From the NCBI RefSeq assembly GCF_000516985.1, contig NW_006917092.1:4197925-4261924 (forward strand): a stretch of 64,000 nucleotides of DNA, read 5' to 3'. The notes under the pieces are model-generated. The model ran no database searches. It saw only the letters and a list, made by a program, of their open reading frames with translations, and was not told where the DNA came from. The number at the start of each line of letters is the position of its first letter. Positions within the stretch are counted from its first letter, which is position 1. This document shows positions 11,587 through 23,046 of this stretch, piece after piece. The DNA is from Pestalotiopsis fici W106-1 (taxonomy: Eukaryota > Ascomycota > Sordariomycetes > Amphisphaeriales > Sporocadaceae). The translations under genes and the position numbers were made by a program.

Positions 11587-13512
11587 CTACAAGCCTGCAA
11601 ACTGCGGACTAGCCGGATGAAGGACATTGTAGTTTCCGCCGCCATTAGTCGATTTCAGGAATGCTGCTTCACGCTCAGCCTTTTCACGGTCCATTTGAGC
11701 CTTGTCTGCCTTTGTCATGCGCGGTTTACGCACAACACCGCCGCGAGAGCCAGGGCCGCCGCCACGTCCACGACCTGTACCGGTTCCACGTCCAGCACCG
11801 CCGCGTCCACCGCGTGATCCACGGCCACGAGCAGGTCGTCCTTCGCCACTGTATCCAAAATTAGCTTCACTAGATTCTTGCAGGTAACCACGTGCCAGGC
11901 ACATGTGTTCTAAACTGGAGACGTACCGTCCGGGTTCAGGCTTCTCGACCTCTGGTACTAGCGGGCCAGAGTAGACAAAGAAGCCATCACGACTAGCCGC
12001 AGCCTGCTCTTCCCAGAGCATCTCCGAGTCATCCACAAAGTCGTCTTCCTTGTCATACTCGTCCTCCTTGAAGTGTCGCTTCTTCTTCTTGATCTTGCCA
12101 TCAGGCTTGTCGGCGCCGCTCATACCACCCATCTCGATATTGCTGTCATCGTTGTCGGATTCGTCAACGCTCATCTCGTCACCTTCGCGGCCGGCCTCCT
12201 GCTGGGCAAGTGCAGCAGATGCAGCTGCGATTCGTGCCTTTCGTGCCTTGGCCTCTGCCTGGCGAGGATGAAGAGCATCCCAGCCGTATTGGTCCTCTGC
12301 CATGCGCATGAAGTTTACGTATTTATTGTTCTCTCCCGTCAGGGGAATATGCAGCACAATGGATGGAGTGGTGACTGCAGAGCCAGACTTGCCAAAGTCC
12401 AGAATCGATCGCTCGTCGCCAGGCATCTCTAGACCGTTCTTCTGAGCACCAAACTTGGGCGATCCCGAGGCATGACTATGGTTCTTGGGCGGGGTTCGTT
12501 TAGAGGCAGCAGCGATACTGGTGATGGACGACGGGCGGATTTCGATCTGAGCCCTCGTAATGGTCGGCGCAGTCTCCTTTTTGGATTCGGCAATGGTGGA
12601 TTTGGGCGCTGCTGGCGGGGGCGGAGGAAAGTCCTTCGGGGTCTTGAAGGGCTGAGGCGATGCGGGCACCGAGTTCGAGTCTTGCCGATGCTGCGATTGC
12701 TGGGCACTGCTATGGGCAAAAGTAGTATGTGTTGGGACTGGCGAAATGATATTGTGAACGGGAGGATCAACGAGACTCGCAATCGAGGGTGAAGCGCTCG
12801 CGCGGTTGATGGCGCTTGTTGGGGCGCGGGGAGAGGCCAATGGGTTGGAATAAGAATGGTGGGAGACCATGGTACCGCGGACGGGGTCATAACTCGGTCT
12901 GGTCAGATCGTAGTTGGTTCCGCCGGATCGAGGGGTTGTATTAGGCTGCGGCTGAGGCTCTGGGTCGGCATTCAGGATACTCGACATGTTGGAGACGCGG
13001 GGTTGGCCTGATGAGCCCTCTCTCTTCAGAGGCTGTGCCATGGGCTCGAGCCTGCCCAGGTTGGAGGACATATCAGTGAGCTTGGTCTGGCGCGGAGGGC
13101 CAGCACCAATGCTGGCGGATCGATCCTCGACGTGTAGATCGGATGAATCAGGGTCAGCTTTATCCAGCTTGCGTTTGCGAGATGTCGGGGGCGCATTAGG
13201 ATCCCTGGGTTTTCTAGGCTTTCGAACCTTGGCAGCATCTCCGCCATCGGCATTATTGTTGTTGTTGTTGGCGTTGCGCTTGCCCAGCTTCGTACCGGGC
13301 TTGGGGCCTGGTTTCCTTCGGGGTACACCATCTTTGGTCAGAACGGGCTGGCCAGTGACGTCGAAGCGGTAGGCCGACTGGTCCAGCATGAGCTCGTTGG
13401 CCCTGGCATTGGCGCGTTGAACAGGCGAGGTGGTTTCTGATAGACCGGAAGGAGGGTCGGACAGATCGGGTGAGGAACTGTACCGCATCGAGAGATCTCG
13501 AGAGGCTGCCAT
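11587..13512 (-). CDS. HPC2: HIR histone-chaperone complex subunit Hpc2 / ubinuclein-like (HUN domain)
   Basis: Open frame of 641 codons. Residues about 475-526 carry the Hpc2/ubinuclein-related (HUN/HRD) signature: a lysine run, DEYDKEDDFVDDSEMLWEE and DGFFVYSGPLVPE. In yeast and animals this segment binds the Asf1/HIRA-type machinery that deposits histone H3-H4 independently of replication, so a nuclear role is expected. The N-terminal 450 residues are Ser/Pro-rich and disordered, with a basic RKPGPKPGTKLGKR patch and an asparagine run. After the HUN domain comes an Arg-Gly-rich stretch (about 559-593). Positions 11926-11849 look like a 78-nt intron lying in frame (GTACGT donor, GCTAAT branch site, TACAG acceptor). 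If it is spliced the protein is 615 aa and the joint reads GRGEGRPARG. The assignment rests on the HUN motif only, as the rest of this family diverges quickly. Confidence 0.9.
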   Translation of the reverse strand: MAASRDLSMRYSSSPDLSDPPSGLSETTSPVQRANARANELMLDQSAYRFDVTGQPVLTKDGVPRRKPGPKPGTKLGKRNANNNNNNADGGDAAKVRKPRKPRDPNAPPTSRKRKLDKADPDSSDLHVEDRSASIGAGPPRQTKLTDMSSNLGRLEPMAQPLKREGSSGQPRVSNMSSILNADPEPQPQPNTTPRSGGTNYDLTRPSYDPVRGTMVSHHSYSNPLASPRAPTSAINRASASPSIASLVDPPVHNIISPVPTHTTFAHSSAQQSQHRQDSNSVPASPQPFKTPKDFPPPPPAAPKSTIAESKKETAPTITRAQIEIRPSSITSIAAASKRTPPKNHSHASGSPKFGAQKNGLEMPGDERSILDFGKSGSAVTTPSIVLHIPLTGENNKYVNFMRMAEDQYGWDALHPRQAEAKARKARIAAASAALAQQEAGREGDEMSVDESDNDDSNIEMGGMSGADKPDGKIKKKKRHFKEDEYDKEDDFVDDSEMLWEEQAAASRDGFFVYSGPLVPEVEKPEPGRYVSSLEHMCLARGYLQESSEANFGYSGEGRPARGRGSRGGRGGAGRGTGTGRGRGGGPGSRGGVVRKPRMTKADKAQMDREKAEREAAFLKSTNGGGNYNVLHPASPQFAGL

Positions 13513-14889
13513 GATGAGAAGGCGGAGCCGCGGCGCAGAGCAGTCTGATGTTGCGCTCGCTGGTCAAGGTTGCGGGAAGGTGGAGTGAAACCTTGCGCGA
13601 TGATCAAGAGATGTCCAACAAGAGAGACAAAAAGTGCAACACGTCAAAGAAGGCGCGAATAAAAATTAGGCTTTCTTTAGTACTTGCGCATTTGTGTCAA
13701 GAGAGGGGGATTTGGTGGTGGAGAAGAATAGTGAATCGAAGTGAATGGATCCCACCGAATAAAGGGATTAGCAATTCGAAGGGAAAATGACACCGTAGGC
13801 AGCGACAGAGAAGGGAATTGAAAAAAAATGAAACAATAGTCCAAGGTGTTTGAACGATTGCTCAATTGTTCAATCGTCCGTTTTACTATTGTCAGCTGAG
13901 TTGGCGTTTTTGAGCAGGGATCAATGTGTTCACGATGGTTTATCGTGGATTATTGGCCCAATGGGGGGGGATGACGAGCTTCAATCGGCCGCTTGGGTTT
14001 GTACGTGCACCGCGGAACGAAAAGTGACGCGGGTACAACTGGGCTGGGCTGCTCCTCTTGCAGTGTGGGGTCCAGCCGCTGCAGCTGGGCTGGGCCTGTG
14101 GTGAGCGGAAATAGCCTCGAGTAACGTGACCTGGACGGCGGAGGATGTTTTTGGTGAAAGGGATTGAGCTCGGGGCAGTTGAGATTAGAGAAGAGCTTGG
14201 GCCCTTTTTTTTTTTCCTCCTGCCGCGTGTTGTGTCCTTGGGCGATCCAGTTAAATCAATCAGTCAGCCAGCCAGTCAGTGGGTGGTGGTTGTTCTTGCG
14301 ACTGGGGTCTCGGTCGGCCGTGATTTCAGTGGGGCGTTGGAAGTCAGAATAACCTCACGTCGCGACAATTCAGATTGCTGCAAAACGGTGCCCCTAAAAG
14401 GCCAAAGAGGTGGGAAAAAAGGATGCAAGGCGTGTGATTTCCCGTTCCTAAGCTGGTGCACTGAATGCAGCAAATTCAGACGCAGAATATGATGAGAAAA
14501 TATCAATAAAAAGTTGTCGGCGACAAGTTGATTTTGATGGAAATAATTCTTCAACGCCAAGGAGTGGTTTGGTGGTGGTGGGTGGGTGGTGTTGGTGTGG
14601 AAGAAGTGGTGAGAGGAGAGAAGTTTTGCGAGTTTGGGTTGAGAAATTGGGGATGGCTACGTTTTGGAACCTGGGAATAATCGCCAGAAAGTCAAAAGGG
14701 AAGGGAAAAAAAGTTGCAAGGCGGAAAGGGAAAACCGGGGCCCTAACCACCGTCTAGCAATTGTCAAGACAGTTGCGTGGGAATTGTTATTAAAAAGGAA
14801 TTAGAGATGGGACTAAATAGACGGGGGGGGCCATCAACCACCAAGCCATTCAATGGTACAATCCAACAAGTCAAGGCGGGCGGCGCGAT

Positions 14890-14965
14890 GGAAGAGAGGG
14901 AGGGAGAGAGAGGGAGGGAGAGGGAGAGAGGCAGACAAGAAGAGAAGGGGGGGGGGAGGGGGGAA
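14890..14965. repeat. GA/GGA-rich low-complexity tract
   Basis: An almost pure purine strand made of GAGAGG-like units followed by a G run, interrupted only by the short stretch GCAGACAAG. Confidence 0.8.
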
Positions 14966-15052
14966 ACGAGAACGACGACCAGCATGGGCAAAAGGGTCGT
15001 GGTGGCATCAACAGAAGAGACAAGAACGGCGAGCAACAGAGAGTGACAGACA

Positions 15053-15071
15053 CAGAGAGAGAGAGAGAGAG
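15053..15071. repeat. (GA)n microsatellite
   Basis: Perfect GA dinucleotide repeat of about nine units in the same gene-poor region. Confidence 0.9.
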
Positions 15072-17597
15072 CGCACGATCAACCATCGACCAAGGCAGAC
15101 AAGACAGATGAACAAACATTAACGGGGGTGTCAAGGGACCGACGACTACGACTACTACTATGACTACGGGGGGAAGCATGACAAGAACTGACAAGTTGAA
15201 TAATTCCATGGGGGACGACGACAAATGATGAGACCAGGTGCCAGTTCATCGCATACACCTACGGCTCCGCGGGTAATGTAAGCTTTGGGAAATGCCACGA
15301 GCCAGAACCCAAGAAGGAAACGGGCGAGAAAGAAAGAAGAAGAAAAAGCGGACTAGGATGAGCAACATGGGAAACCACCGACGAGAGAAAGCACTCCAAC
15401 CTCAGTACAGGCATTGACCACGAGGGAAAGCCAAGCTCTCGTCCGGGTGGGCTCAGCCTGAGGAGATGGACTCAAATATGGGAGGGACAAGATACCTCCT
15501 CCTCAAAGCCTCGCCTCACAAAGAACAAAGCGCCCAGTGGAAGCATGTGGTTCCAGGGGGGGTTATGTCCGGGGGATAATGTACCGCAAGGTAGGTAGGT
15601 ATTGGTAGGTAGGTAATGATGAAGATTGAAGCATCCATCATCCGCAAGTACCCATGTGTAGGTAGGTAGTAGGTACATGAAAGAGATTGATCAGTGGAAA
15701 GATACTACATTATATCTTGGCTTGCATTATACTACATAACCAGGAATAATAGCCAATGAATAAGCAGCTTGTCACTGTTATAATACAGTGCTGATAGTCT
15801 CAATCAAAAGAAACGCGCACAGTTTGCTGTGACACTGCAGGCTCCAAACGCGAATTGTAGCGGCGTCGTGACTCGGAAGGTATCCAGACGGAGACACACG
15901 GTAATAGTAATAGTGATGGTGGTGGTGGTAACGGCATTTGCTCCCCCATGAATTGTCCGCAATGAGCTGCTGCTCGCTTGCGCCTTGAGCCTTGCCCAGT
16001 ATCCTGGTCGCACACTATAGTAGCGCAGTTCATCAAAGACGGGAGCCACTCACGTTTCCCCACGCTTTAGATCCTGCATATGGAGGCATGAGCCGCGAAC
16101 CGCACACGGTAGGAGGGTACCTGTGTACATCTGCTCTGCCAGGGCCGCGTCAAAAAACGCCCTGCGCGGGTTAGCCGCTTTTTTTTTGTCCCTCTTCTTG
16201 GAAAGCAGGGGTTCACCTCTGGTGGATCATGACACAACAGATCAGGACAAGGGGCACGGCTAGCACCCCCGGACCGAGTCTCGCATCGCATTGTGTGTGC
16301 AATGAATGAACGAGAGTGAATTTGCAGCAGATTCTAGCATACGCAAAAATTTAGACATGGACACTGCATGGCTTTGGAGGGGCACCTTCAATGTAGTAAT
16401 GTGTATGGGCTACATTAGTCATGAATGCATTAGAAGTGTACTGCTACATAATCTGTAGAGATGCACTATGGTAAATGGAGGATCAGGGGGTGAGACTACC
16501 TCATGACTTTTGGTCTCGTAGCACGAAAATGTGTCTTCCTTTCTCCGGGTGGCCCGATGCGTCGGGATGTGGGTCGACATCATGACATAAGCAAGCCCAG
16601 ATGCCAATTCATTCGCAGTCTAGTGTAAACGTAGCTCGTATTATATCAGAGTGATATGGCCATTGGCAAAATCCAAATAACTCTCGCAATACTGATATAT
16701 GCACCGTTGCATCCGCAGCAGCTGCAAAATTGGCTGCAAGGTCCGTCTCTCCTTCAGGCGCAGAAATGATTCAGTGCGTCTCAATGCACGGGCATTCTCA
16801 ATGAGCGCTATTTGAGATACCTGCATGCCTATTTGCATAAACCAAGTCATTCAGCTGCAAAGTCCACACTTGTGGTTAACCTTAACATACTGTTGAAATT
16901 TTGCAAGCCTCGGAGCTTTGTAATTCCTCTACTCGTTCATTCCTTCTCCTCCCTCTTTCTTTTTTTCTTCTCCCCAAACTACAGTATACGCCATATTGTT
17001 TGAATTCATTACTCTACTCACATACGATCTTTGACCAAACGTCCGCAGCAAATGATTGGATCGCTAGACGCTGGTTTGGTTTCATGTGGATCGACGCTAA
17101 TGCAGACAATCTGACACGGCCAGGCAATCTGGCTGTCGGCTTCGGCAACTCTATTTCAATACTGGCCAAGGTTGAGTCGAAGATTGATTGGGTGCATCCT
17201 GGACATGACGATCATTAGGTGTCGTCCATGTTTCTCGCCCGAAAAGGTGCAATACAAAGAATGAAATTCAAAGTGTGATTGTCTTGCTGCAACCGAACAA
17301 CTTATAGTTCTCAATGCACATGAATGCAAGTCATCGTACATCTGAAATGCTGGACTGACCTAATCTCTAAGAACCTTTTTCCTGACTAGACTAGAAAAGT
17401 TTTAGTTTCCGTCGGCGCGACCGTTACGCGTTGGTCTGTGCGCCCATGCTGTTCCCTGGTTGCATCATCCAAAGTAGGGAAAAAAAAACACCTAACAGTA
17501 ATCTATCGCTGCCTTCCATGTAACAGTATCGCAATTACCACTCCAAACAAGCAATACAGATTCACCTGTAGATGCAGACATTTCAGAAATTGCCAAC

Positions 17598-18974
17598 ATG
17601 GACTCACCTCTAATTTTCGACATCCAAGAGAAGGAGACAACCTCTCCGCACGCTCCGACCTTTCCGCAGATCAAATCCTCCACTGGCTTCCCAGAGCACA
17701 AGAAACGAACGAGGATATCCGCTTTCAAACAGAAGCGCCAGGCCGCCGAAAGCAATCAGCAGCCACTAACCAAAGCGTCAGCTTTTGTTGCCTCGTCACC
17801 ATCAGATCGAAATGAATTTCAGCATAGTGCATCGGCGACCGCGGAGTTGCAGCCAAAGCCCAACTTGACAGAGAAGCAGAGCATCGATCAAGAAAATAAG
17901 GACAAGCTCGCAAATATGTCAACAGCAGAAATCGACGAGGCAAGATCGGAGTTGTTTAGTGGCCTAGATCCAAAAGTCCTGGAAATGCTACTGAAACGGG
18001 CCAACCTTGACGAAAAGAACGGCCCTTCTCCATTCGAAGACGAAGAATCCAAATCTATGCCTCCAGCAAACACCGAGATCGAAGAGAGCGAGTCTTCTTC
18101 TGCACCAACGAAAACGATCAACTCAGAGCCATCGCGTGCTCCAAGAAAAGTACATTTTGAAGAGGTCCCAGACCAAGACGACCCAGTGCAGACTTCGGAA
18201 CCAGGAGAGACAAATACACAACCCAAGATCATACCAGATGCAGGTGACGAAGAACCACCGTCAATACCACACAACCACAAACACGGCGATGATTTTGCTT
18301 CATCCAAGCCACATTGGCCGCATCCTCCTTCGGCGCCCGAGCTCGATCCCGCCGACCCCAACTTTTTGTCGTCTCTGCACGAGAAATATTTTCCACAATT
18401 ACCCGCTGATCCTACGAGACTCGCCTGGATGGCACCGATACCGACCGCTAATTCGCCTGCCGACTTTGACTCTCCTTACCACCCGACACACAGCAGCATC
18501 CCCGTTTCGGAACTGCGCTTCGATTTCCGCGGTGCCCTGCTGCCACCGCGGATCGCGCGAGCGGTTCCTGTAACCAGAGGCCTCCATCATCACGGTGAGG
18601 CCCCCGAGGCGGCTGGTTATACCATCAAGGAGCTGGCAAGACTAGCCCGCAGCGCCGTTCCAGGGCAAAGGTGCATTTCATACCAGACACTAGGTCGAAT
18701 TCTATACAGGCTTGGTCATGGCAACTTTGGTAGTCGGGGTGACAGTATTCCCGACGGAATCTGGAATGCCATGGTCGAGGGCAAGGTGATGGAAAGTCTG
18801 TACGAGGAGGCCGGCGTGGACCCCGATGCTCCGGGCCAGGCCGGCGGTGATGATGACGAGACAGGTGGCAGTGGCAGAGGCAGGGGTCATCGTAGTGCAC
18901 ATGCTTTTGCTGTTGAAGCTATATGGCTTTTCGAAAAAGGAGGCTGGGCGGAAAGTCTCCGGAAGGGCAAATAA
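17598..18974 (+). CDS. RPAP1/Rba50-like RNA polymerase II-associated protein
   Basis: Single 458-codon frame starting at a GCCAACATGG context. Residues about 100-140 match the RPAP1 N-terminal domain pattern (KDKLANMSTAEIDEAR, then SELFSGLDPKVLEMLLKRAN). Residues 305-373 match the RPAP1 C-terminal domain (RFDFRGALLPPR, RGLHHHGEAPEAAGYT, QTLGRILYRLG). The order N-domain, acidic and proline-rich linker, C-domain, and a length close to yeast Rba50 (about 440 aa), point to the short fungal form. Known family members help assembly and nuclear import of RNA polymerase II. The first 95 residues carry a basic patch (KKRTRISAFKQKR) that could act in nuclear transport (inference). No intron is needed, and none is suggested by frame changes. 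Confidence 0.93.
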   Translation: MDSPLIFDIQEKETTSPHAPTFPQIKSSTGFPEHKKRTRISAFKQKRQAAESNQQPLTKASAFVASSPSDRNEFQHSASATAELQPKPNLTEKQSIDQENKDKLANMSTAEIDEARSELFSGLDPKVLEMLLKRANLDEKNGPSPFEDEESKSMPPANTEIEESESSSAPTKTINSEPSRAPRKVHFEEVPDQDDPVQTSEPGETNTQPKIIPDAGDEEPPSIPHNHKHGDDFASSKPHWPHPPSAPELDPADPNFLSSLHEKYFPQLPADPTRLAWMAPIPTANSPADFDSPYHPTHSSIPVSELRFDFRGALLPPRIARAVPVTRGLHHHGEAPEAAGYTIKELARLARSAVPGQRCISYQTLGRILYRLGHGNFGSRGDSIPDGIWNAMVEGKVMESLYEEAGVDPDAPGQAGGDDDETGGSGRGRGHRSAHAFAVEAIWLFEKGGWAESLRKGK

Positions 18975-19961
18975 TTGCATAAACATTGCGGACTCTCCCC
19001 AGCATTTGTTCTCCTGCCGGGCATGGCGCTACATCACGGACCGGATGCATGGGGCTTGGTGCAACTTCTAGGAGCTGATGCGCCTGAGCTGTCGGGAAAT
19101 CGGACTTGCCCATGCAGAGTCAAGGCATGATGCTCATGCAGAGTCAATCGAGCCCAAACCTGCCGCTGGCATTGCTCGAGCTGACAGCTGTGAAATAACT
19201 GTACTCTAGACTTGGTAGGTGCGGGCACACTGAACGATTACTTGGACGGTGTGATTTCGATTCCTACATTATAATAAGCCCTCAAGACTTGCTTTGGAAA
19301 TAGTAAATTGTGACACTCCTCCAGAAAGCTACATTCAAACTTCCTTCGGATCCTGTCCAGTCCATTACTGAATCGCCCGCCCTTCAAAAACATGGCCTCA
19401 GATGGGCATTGAGCACAGCGCTCTTGTCATTGCCAATATAAATCGGTGTTGAGTCGGAGGAAAAAAATGAATTGAATCAAAAATTCCGCAAATTTAGACT
19501 ATTAAAACAAGGCCGGGGGAGAAATGACATTTCGTAAGACCAGCTGGCCGGCCTCCATTCACCAGACGTGGTATTTCGCGAGCCATTCAGAGTACCGTCT
19601 CTGAGGTGCCCTCCTTTTTCTTCATCTTCCAATATCAAGCTCATATGCCTGAGATGCATGCAGTACTTGGATCCAGAGATACTGGGTCGATCGGACCTAG
19701 CTCTGTGCTTCCTCGCCCTTTCGTTCTTCTGCCTCGTCGGATTTTCGTGATGGTTATTCGCCCTGCGGATTCTCTGGCACATGCAGAGGTCCACCCATCT
19801 ATCTATTTTCGTGAAGTTCCAGTCGCATTCCAGGTTCGGGAGAGCGCCACGTAAATGAAAAAACAAAAACAAAAACAAAACATCATCGACAAGGCATTAT
19901 TTTTGCAATCAGAGCCCGACTATTGCCTTTTGGCCAGAAAGGGACGGTGTCAGTAGGGTTA
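18975..19961. other. intergenic between converging genes
   Basis: About 1 kb between the 3' ends of the RPAP1-like and VPS74 genes. A 133-codon minus frame at 19477-19878 has no recognisable motif. Nothing else seen. Confidence 0.5.
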
Positions 19962-21290
19962 CTATAGCAAAGAGTCCAGGCGGGTGAAGACGCTCAAGCA
20001 AGCAGCAACAACCTCGACCTGCAGTTCCTTGTCCTTGCCCTTGGTAACCTCCTACAATGGTAGTTAGCACACGCGGCATTCTGCTTCATAGCATCGTTCT
20101 TCGAACAACCATACCTCTCCAATGAGCTGCGGGATGTTGGCTCCGATCCCTTGGCCCCCAATCTTCTTTCCAAAAGGCCACTGGCTATATTCGGCAAGCA
20201 GCTCGTCGGTCTGTGTGAAGGCACGCTCTCGTGCCTCATGGCCCAGCGTGGACAATGCGTTCTCTAGGACATTGGCGGCATAGGCGGCACACACCATGGC
20301 AATTGTACGAAGATAGCGGAATTCGAGGTTCTCGGGGAGAAATTGGGAGTCAGGTAGGACGACAGTTCGCTGGGTGAGCACATTTCTAACGCGTCGGCGG
20401 ATCTCTTCCTTGGCGCCACCATCGACCACGGGATGTGTGGCCATGTCAAAGAGGAGGAAGTTGCGCTTCTCGGTCCGGAGGATGCCCTTGTCGACGAGTC
20501 CTTTGCAAAGGCGCTCACGGACTTGCTTTAGTTGATAGCCGATCTTCATCAAATTCCAGGTTTCGCCTACGTGTCAAGAGCTGGTTAGTTATTGTTGCGT
20601 CGTACTTGTACAGACACCATTCGTGGGTGGGTTGGCCGCTGGGCTGAAGGTCAGGATGGATAGGGGTGTGGGTTCAAAGGGGGAAAGCAATACCGCTCAT
20701 CAGGTCAATCCACGAGCTGACGCTCATCTTTTCGCTCGCCTTCATCAACTTCAAGGCCTCGTCTAGCAGCACCTCGCCGGTCAATGTGTCGTCAATCACC
20801 TCGATCACTCGGTCTGCTAATGGGAAACGCCGTCTGGCGGGATCTTTCTGCATGCTGATGCGACCGCGGAAAGCGAGCTCGATGACAATGCAGCCACGGA
20901 GCGCATAGCTGATGTTGTCGTTCCAAAAGGAGAGATAACCCTACAAGACAAGTGTTAGTTTGCCGGTCGGGAGCGGATAAGGCTTCTTTCTGGATGGGTG
21001 GGATAGGGGAAGACGGGACTGGTAGAGAGGGTGTCACGCACCTGCTTGTCTTTGAGGCCCAGCAATATCACCTCCTCCATCAGGGTGAGTTTGGGCTGCT
21101 TGCTCCGCTCGGCGCTCTCGCTGATGTCGCGGGGATCGAAGGCGATCTTGTGCCCGTTCTCGCTGGCCTCGTAGCTGGTCTCGGGGCCATTGTCGCGAAC
21201 GTTGGTGGACGAGGCCGTCCTTGACGGGGCGTTGGCTGCGTCCTCTCCGCCACCGCCAGCACCGCGGCGTCTCGTCAAGCCCGACGACAT
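19962..21290 (-). CDS. VPS74: Vps74 / GOLPH3 Golgi PI4P-binding protein
   Basis: Four exons on the minus strand: 21290-21042, 20940-20694, 20566-20115 and 20051-19962. They total 345 codons, the same length as yeast Vps74. GOLPH3 hallmarks are in order: [31 protein letters not shown] (with the Trp that faces the PI4P site), IELAFRGRI, the [15 protein letters not shown] helix, [42 protein letters not shown] and the C-terminal [16 protein letters not shown]. The protein is peripheral on Golgi membranes and retains glycosyltransferases by linking them to COPI coats and PI4P. The first 60 residues are Gly/Ser-rich and variable, as in other members. All three introns have canonical borders (101, 127 and 63 nt). 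Confidence 0.97.
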
Positions 21291-22953
21291 GCTCGCTCGA
21301 TCAAGGAGTCAGTCAATGTCGGAGTCGATACAATCGATCAGTCAATGGAGCAAATAAACAGTGCAAAGCTCAAGAGGCGGGCCCGAGGGGTGAGGTGCGA
21401 TCAATGCCCGTTGGTCCTGGGGTGGGCAGATAAGTCTTTTCGGGGGTGTGTGGTATTCCAGTAGTAGTGACTGACGCCTGTCTGGCTCTCTGGTCGTTCG
21501 GACTAATGTAAGGGTAGGTAGCCACGTAGCGCGCGGCGGGTTGTCTTTTGATCTGGTTGGTGGTGTCTGGGCTTTGTGCTAAGGTGCACTGGGTGCTAGG
21601 TACAATGTTCCTACTAGGCTCCAGGTAAGTCAGTTAGGTTATTTGCTTAGCAAGGTCCAATTTGGCTGTCTTTGAGGTCCAAGGTCGGCGAGTCGGCGGG
21701 CGGATTGATGAGCTGGGGTTCACTAATAAGGTGGGATAAGAATCGGGGGCCAAACCGGGGAGGGACAATGCAATGATTTCAACCAGCAGGTGAGTGACTG
21801 ACTGGCACAAATAAACAAGGAAAGATCCCGTCACTTAGATCCCAGAGATTTGATAATACATATCCTTCTTTCAGCCTTTCGTACTTTTTTTTTTTTTTTT
21901 TTACTTGTGCGTATGCTTACATATATATAACTCCCCTCCCCAACCCTCGAAACCCTTGCAGTAACAAGTCTACTAATTTTGGAATATCGAAGGTCAGAGT
22001 TGGTTGTGTTCAGCAGGTACATACCTTAATGAAAATCGCTTGAAATGCTTAATTCCGGTTTGTCATTCTTCATTCATGAACCGATCATTGTTTCTGGTAT
22101 ATTTTTTTTCATGTCACTAATGCAATAGACACATTTCTGTAGGTATCTAGTATGTTCACAAGAACAGTATTGCATGCTTGCCTATCTTGCAGGATGAGCT
22201 CATGATCCAAGCAATTACAACTCATCAAGGTACCCTGATGTATACTGCAGCTGCCATTATACCCAGATCAAATAGCCCGATGTCTCCTGTTGCTGCAAAG
22301 CTCAATACACACAACGGACAGCGTGACTCGATTCCGGTGTCGAGTTGGTCTTGTGTTACTAGCCTACTTGTTCTCAAGGTTATCATCCGGTGAGCTGCGC
22401 TGGCCCTTTGTAATTAATGTTTTATAAAGGGGACATGCATTTGTTTTTCAAGCCACAATGGTGCAGTCGTCAAGCCTCTCACAATTACACTTGTAACCTT
22501 AAAAAGAACAGGAACGGTCTTCTGTTTTCTAGCATATATTAAGCGAGATAAAACCAGCAGAAGCGGAATCGTTTTTACTGTTAATTAATTAATACCAGAT
22601 ACGATATTATTCCTTATACGGGGGCTGATTGCCAATTTAAATACAGTTGACGACATGCATATTTGAAAAGGGAGATGACATGACATCAAGGACAGACAAG
22701 AGTTCCCTTCAAGCAAAATGCGAAGAGCGTGCTTATGCATATTTGCAGATTAATAGCAAGACTATATAAATACAAAATATGGCAACCGGATCCTGAATAT
22801 CTCACTAATTATTACTACTGTTCAAATAAGTCTAACAGGAAGAGAAATGTCAGAGTAAAAAAGGATAAAAGGGTGCAGGCATGAGCCTATACGGAAATTA
22901 CATATAGCGAAACAAGGAACAGGCAAAAATGAGCTAGAATCAAAAAGAGAAAT
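21291..22953. other. intergenic, includes VPS74 promoter
   Basis: Holds the VPS74 5' flank and an 18-nt T run at 21885-21902. The part from about 22020 to 22900 is AT-rich. No coding gene recognised. Confidence 0.5.
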
Positions 22954-23046
22954 GTCGCTTCTGTGGATCGAACACAGTGCCTCCAGATATCAGAGTCCTG
23001 AAGTTTGAGCTTCAGTCTGGCGCTCTCCCAAGTGAGCTAAAGCGAC
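22954..23046 (-). tRNA. tRNA-Phe (anticodon GAA) with intron
   Basis: Ninety-three nt fold as a cloverleaf: perfect 7-bp acceptor stem (GTCGCTT with AAGCGAC), D-stem GCTC/GAGC, anticodon stem CCAGA/TCTGG, loop CTGAAGA with anticodon GAA, T-arm CTGTG-TTCGATC-CACAG. A 21-nt intron (23009-22989) follows position 37, the standard place, and contains CTTCA able to pair with the anticodon. The mature length is 72 nt. A five-T run just downstream (about 22947-22943) is a likely RNA polymerase III terminator. Odd points: position 15 is C and position 48 is A, replacing the usual G15-C48 pair, so reduced function is possible. Confidence 0.88.

Larger units (their letters stand above)
13513..17597. other. 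long gene-poor intergenic region
   Basis: About 4 kb between two divergently transcribed genes. It contains purine-rich microsatellites, AGGT-type short repeats (15589-15614 and 15658-15675) and several short mononucleotide runs. Open frames up to about 117 codons are mostly translations of these repeats or lack motifs. It should hold the promoter of the Hpc2-like gene at its left end and that of the RPAP1-like gene at its right end. No coding gene recognised; a non-coding RNA cannot be excluded. Confidence 0.5.

Noticed and set aside
12472..12792. Long frames opposite the Hpc2-like gene
   Set aside because: Antisense shadows of a GC-rich, low-complexity coding region.
15589..15675. AGGT repeats considered as telomere-like sequence
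   Set aside because: The unit is four bases, not the TTAGGG hexamer, and only a few copies are present.
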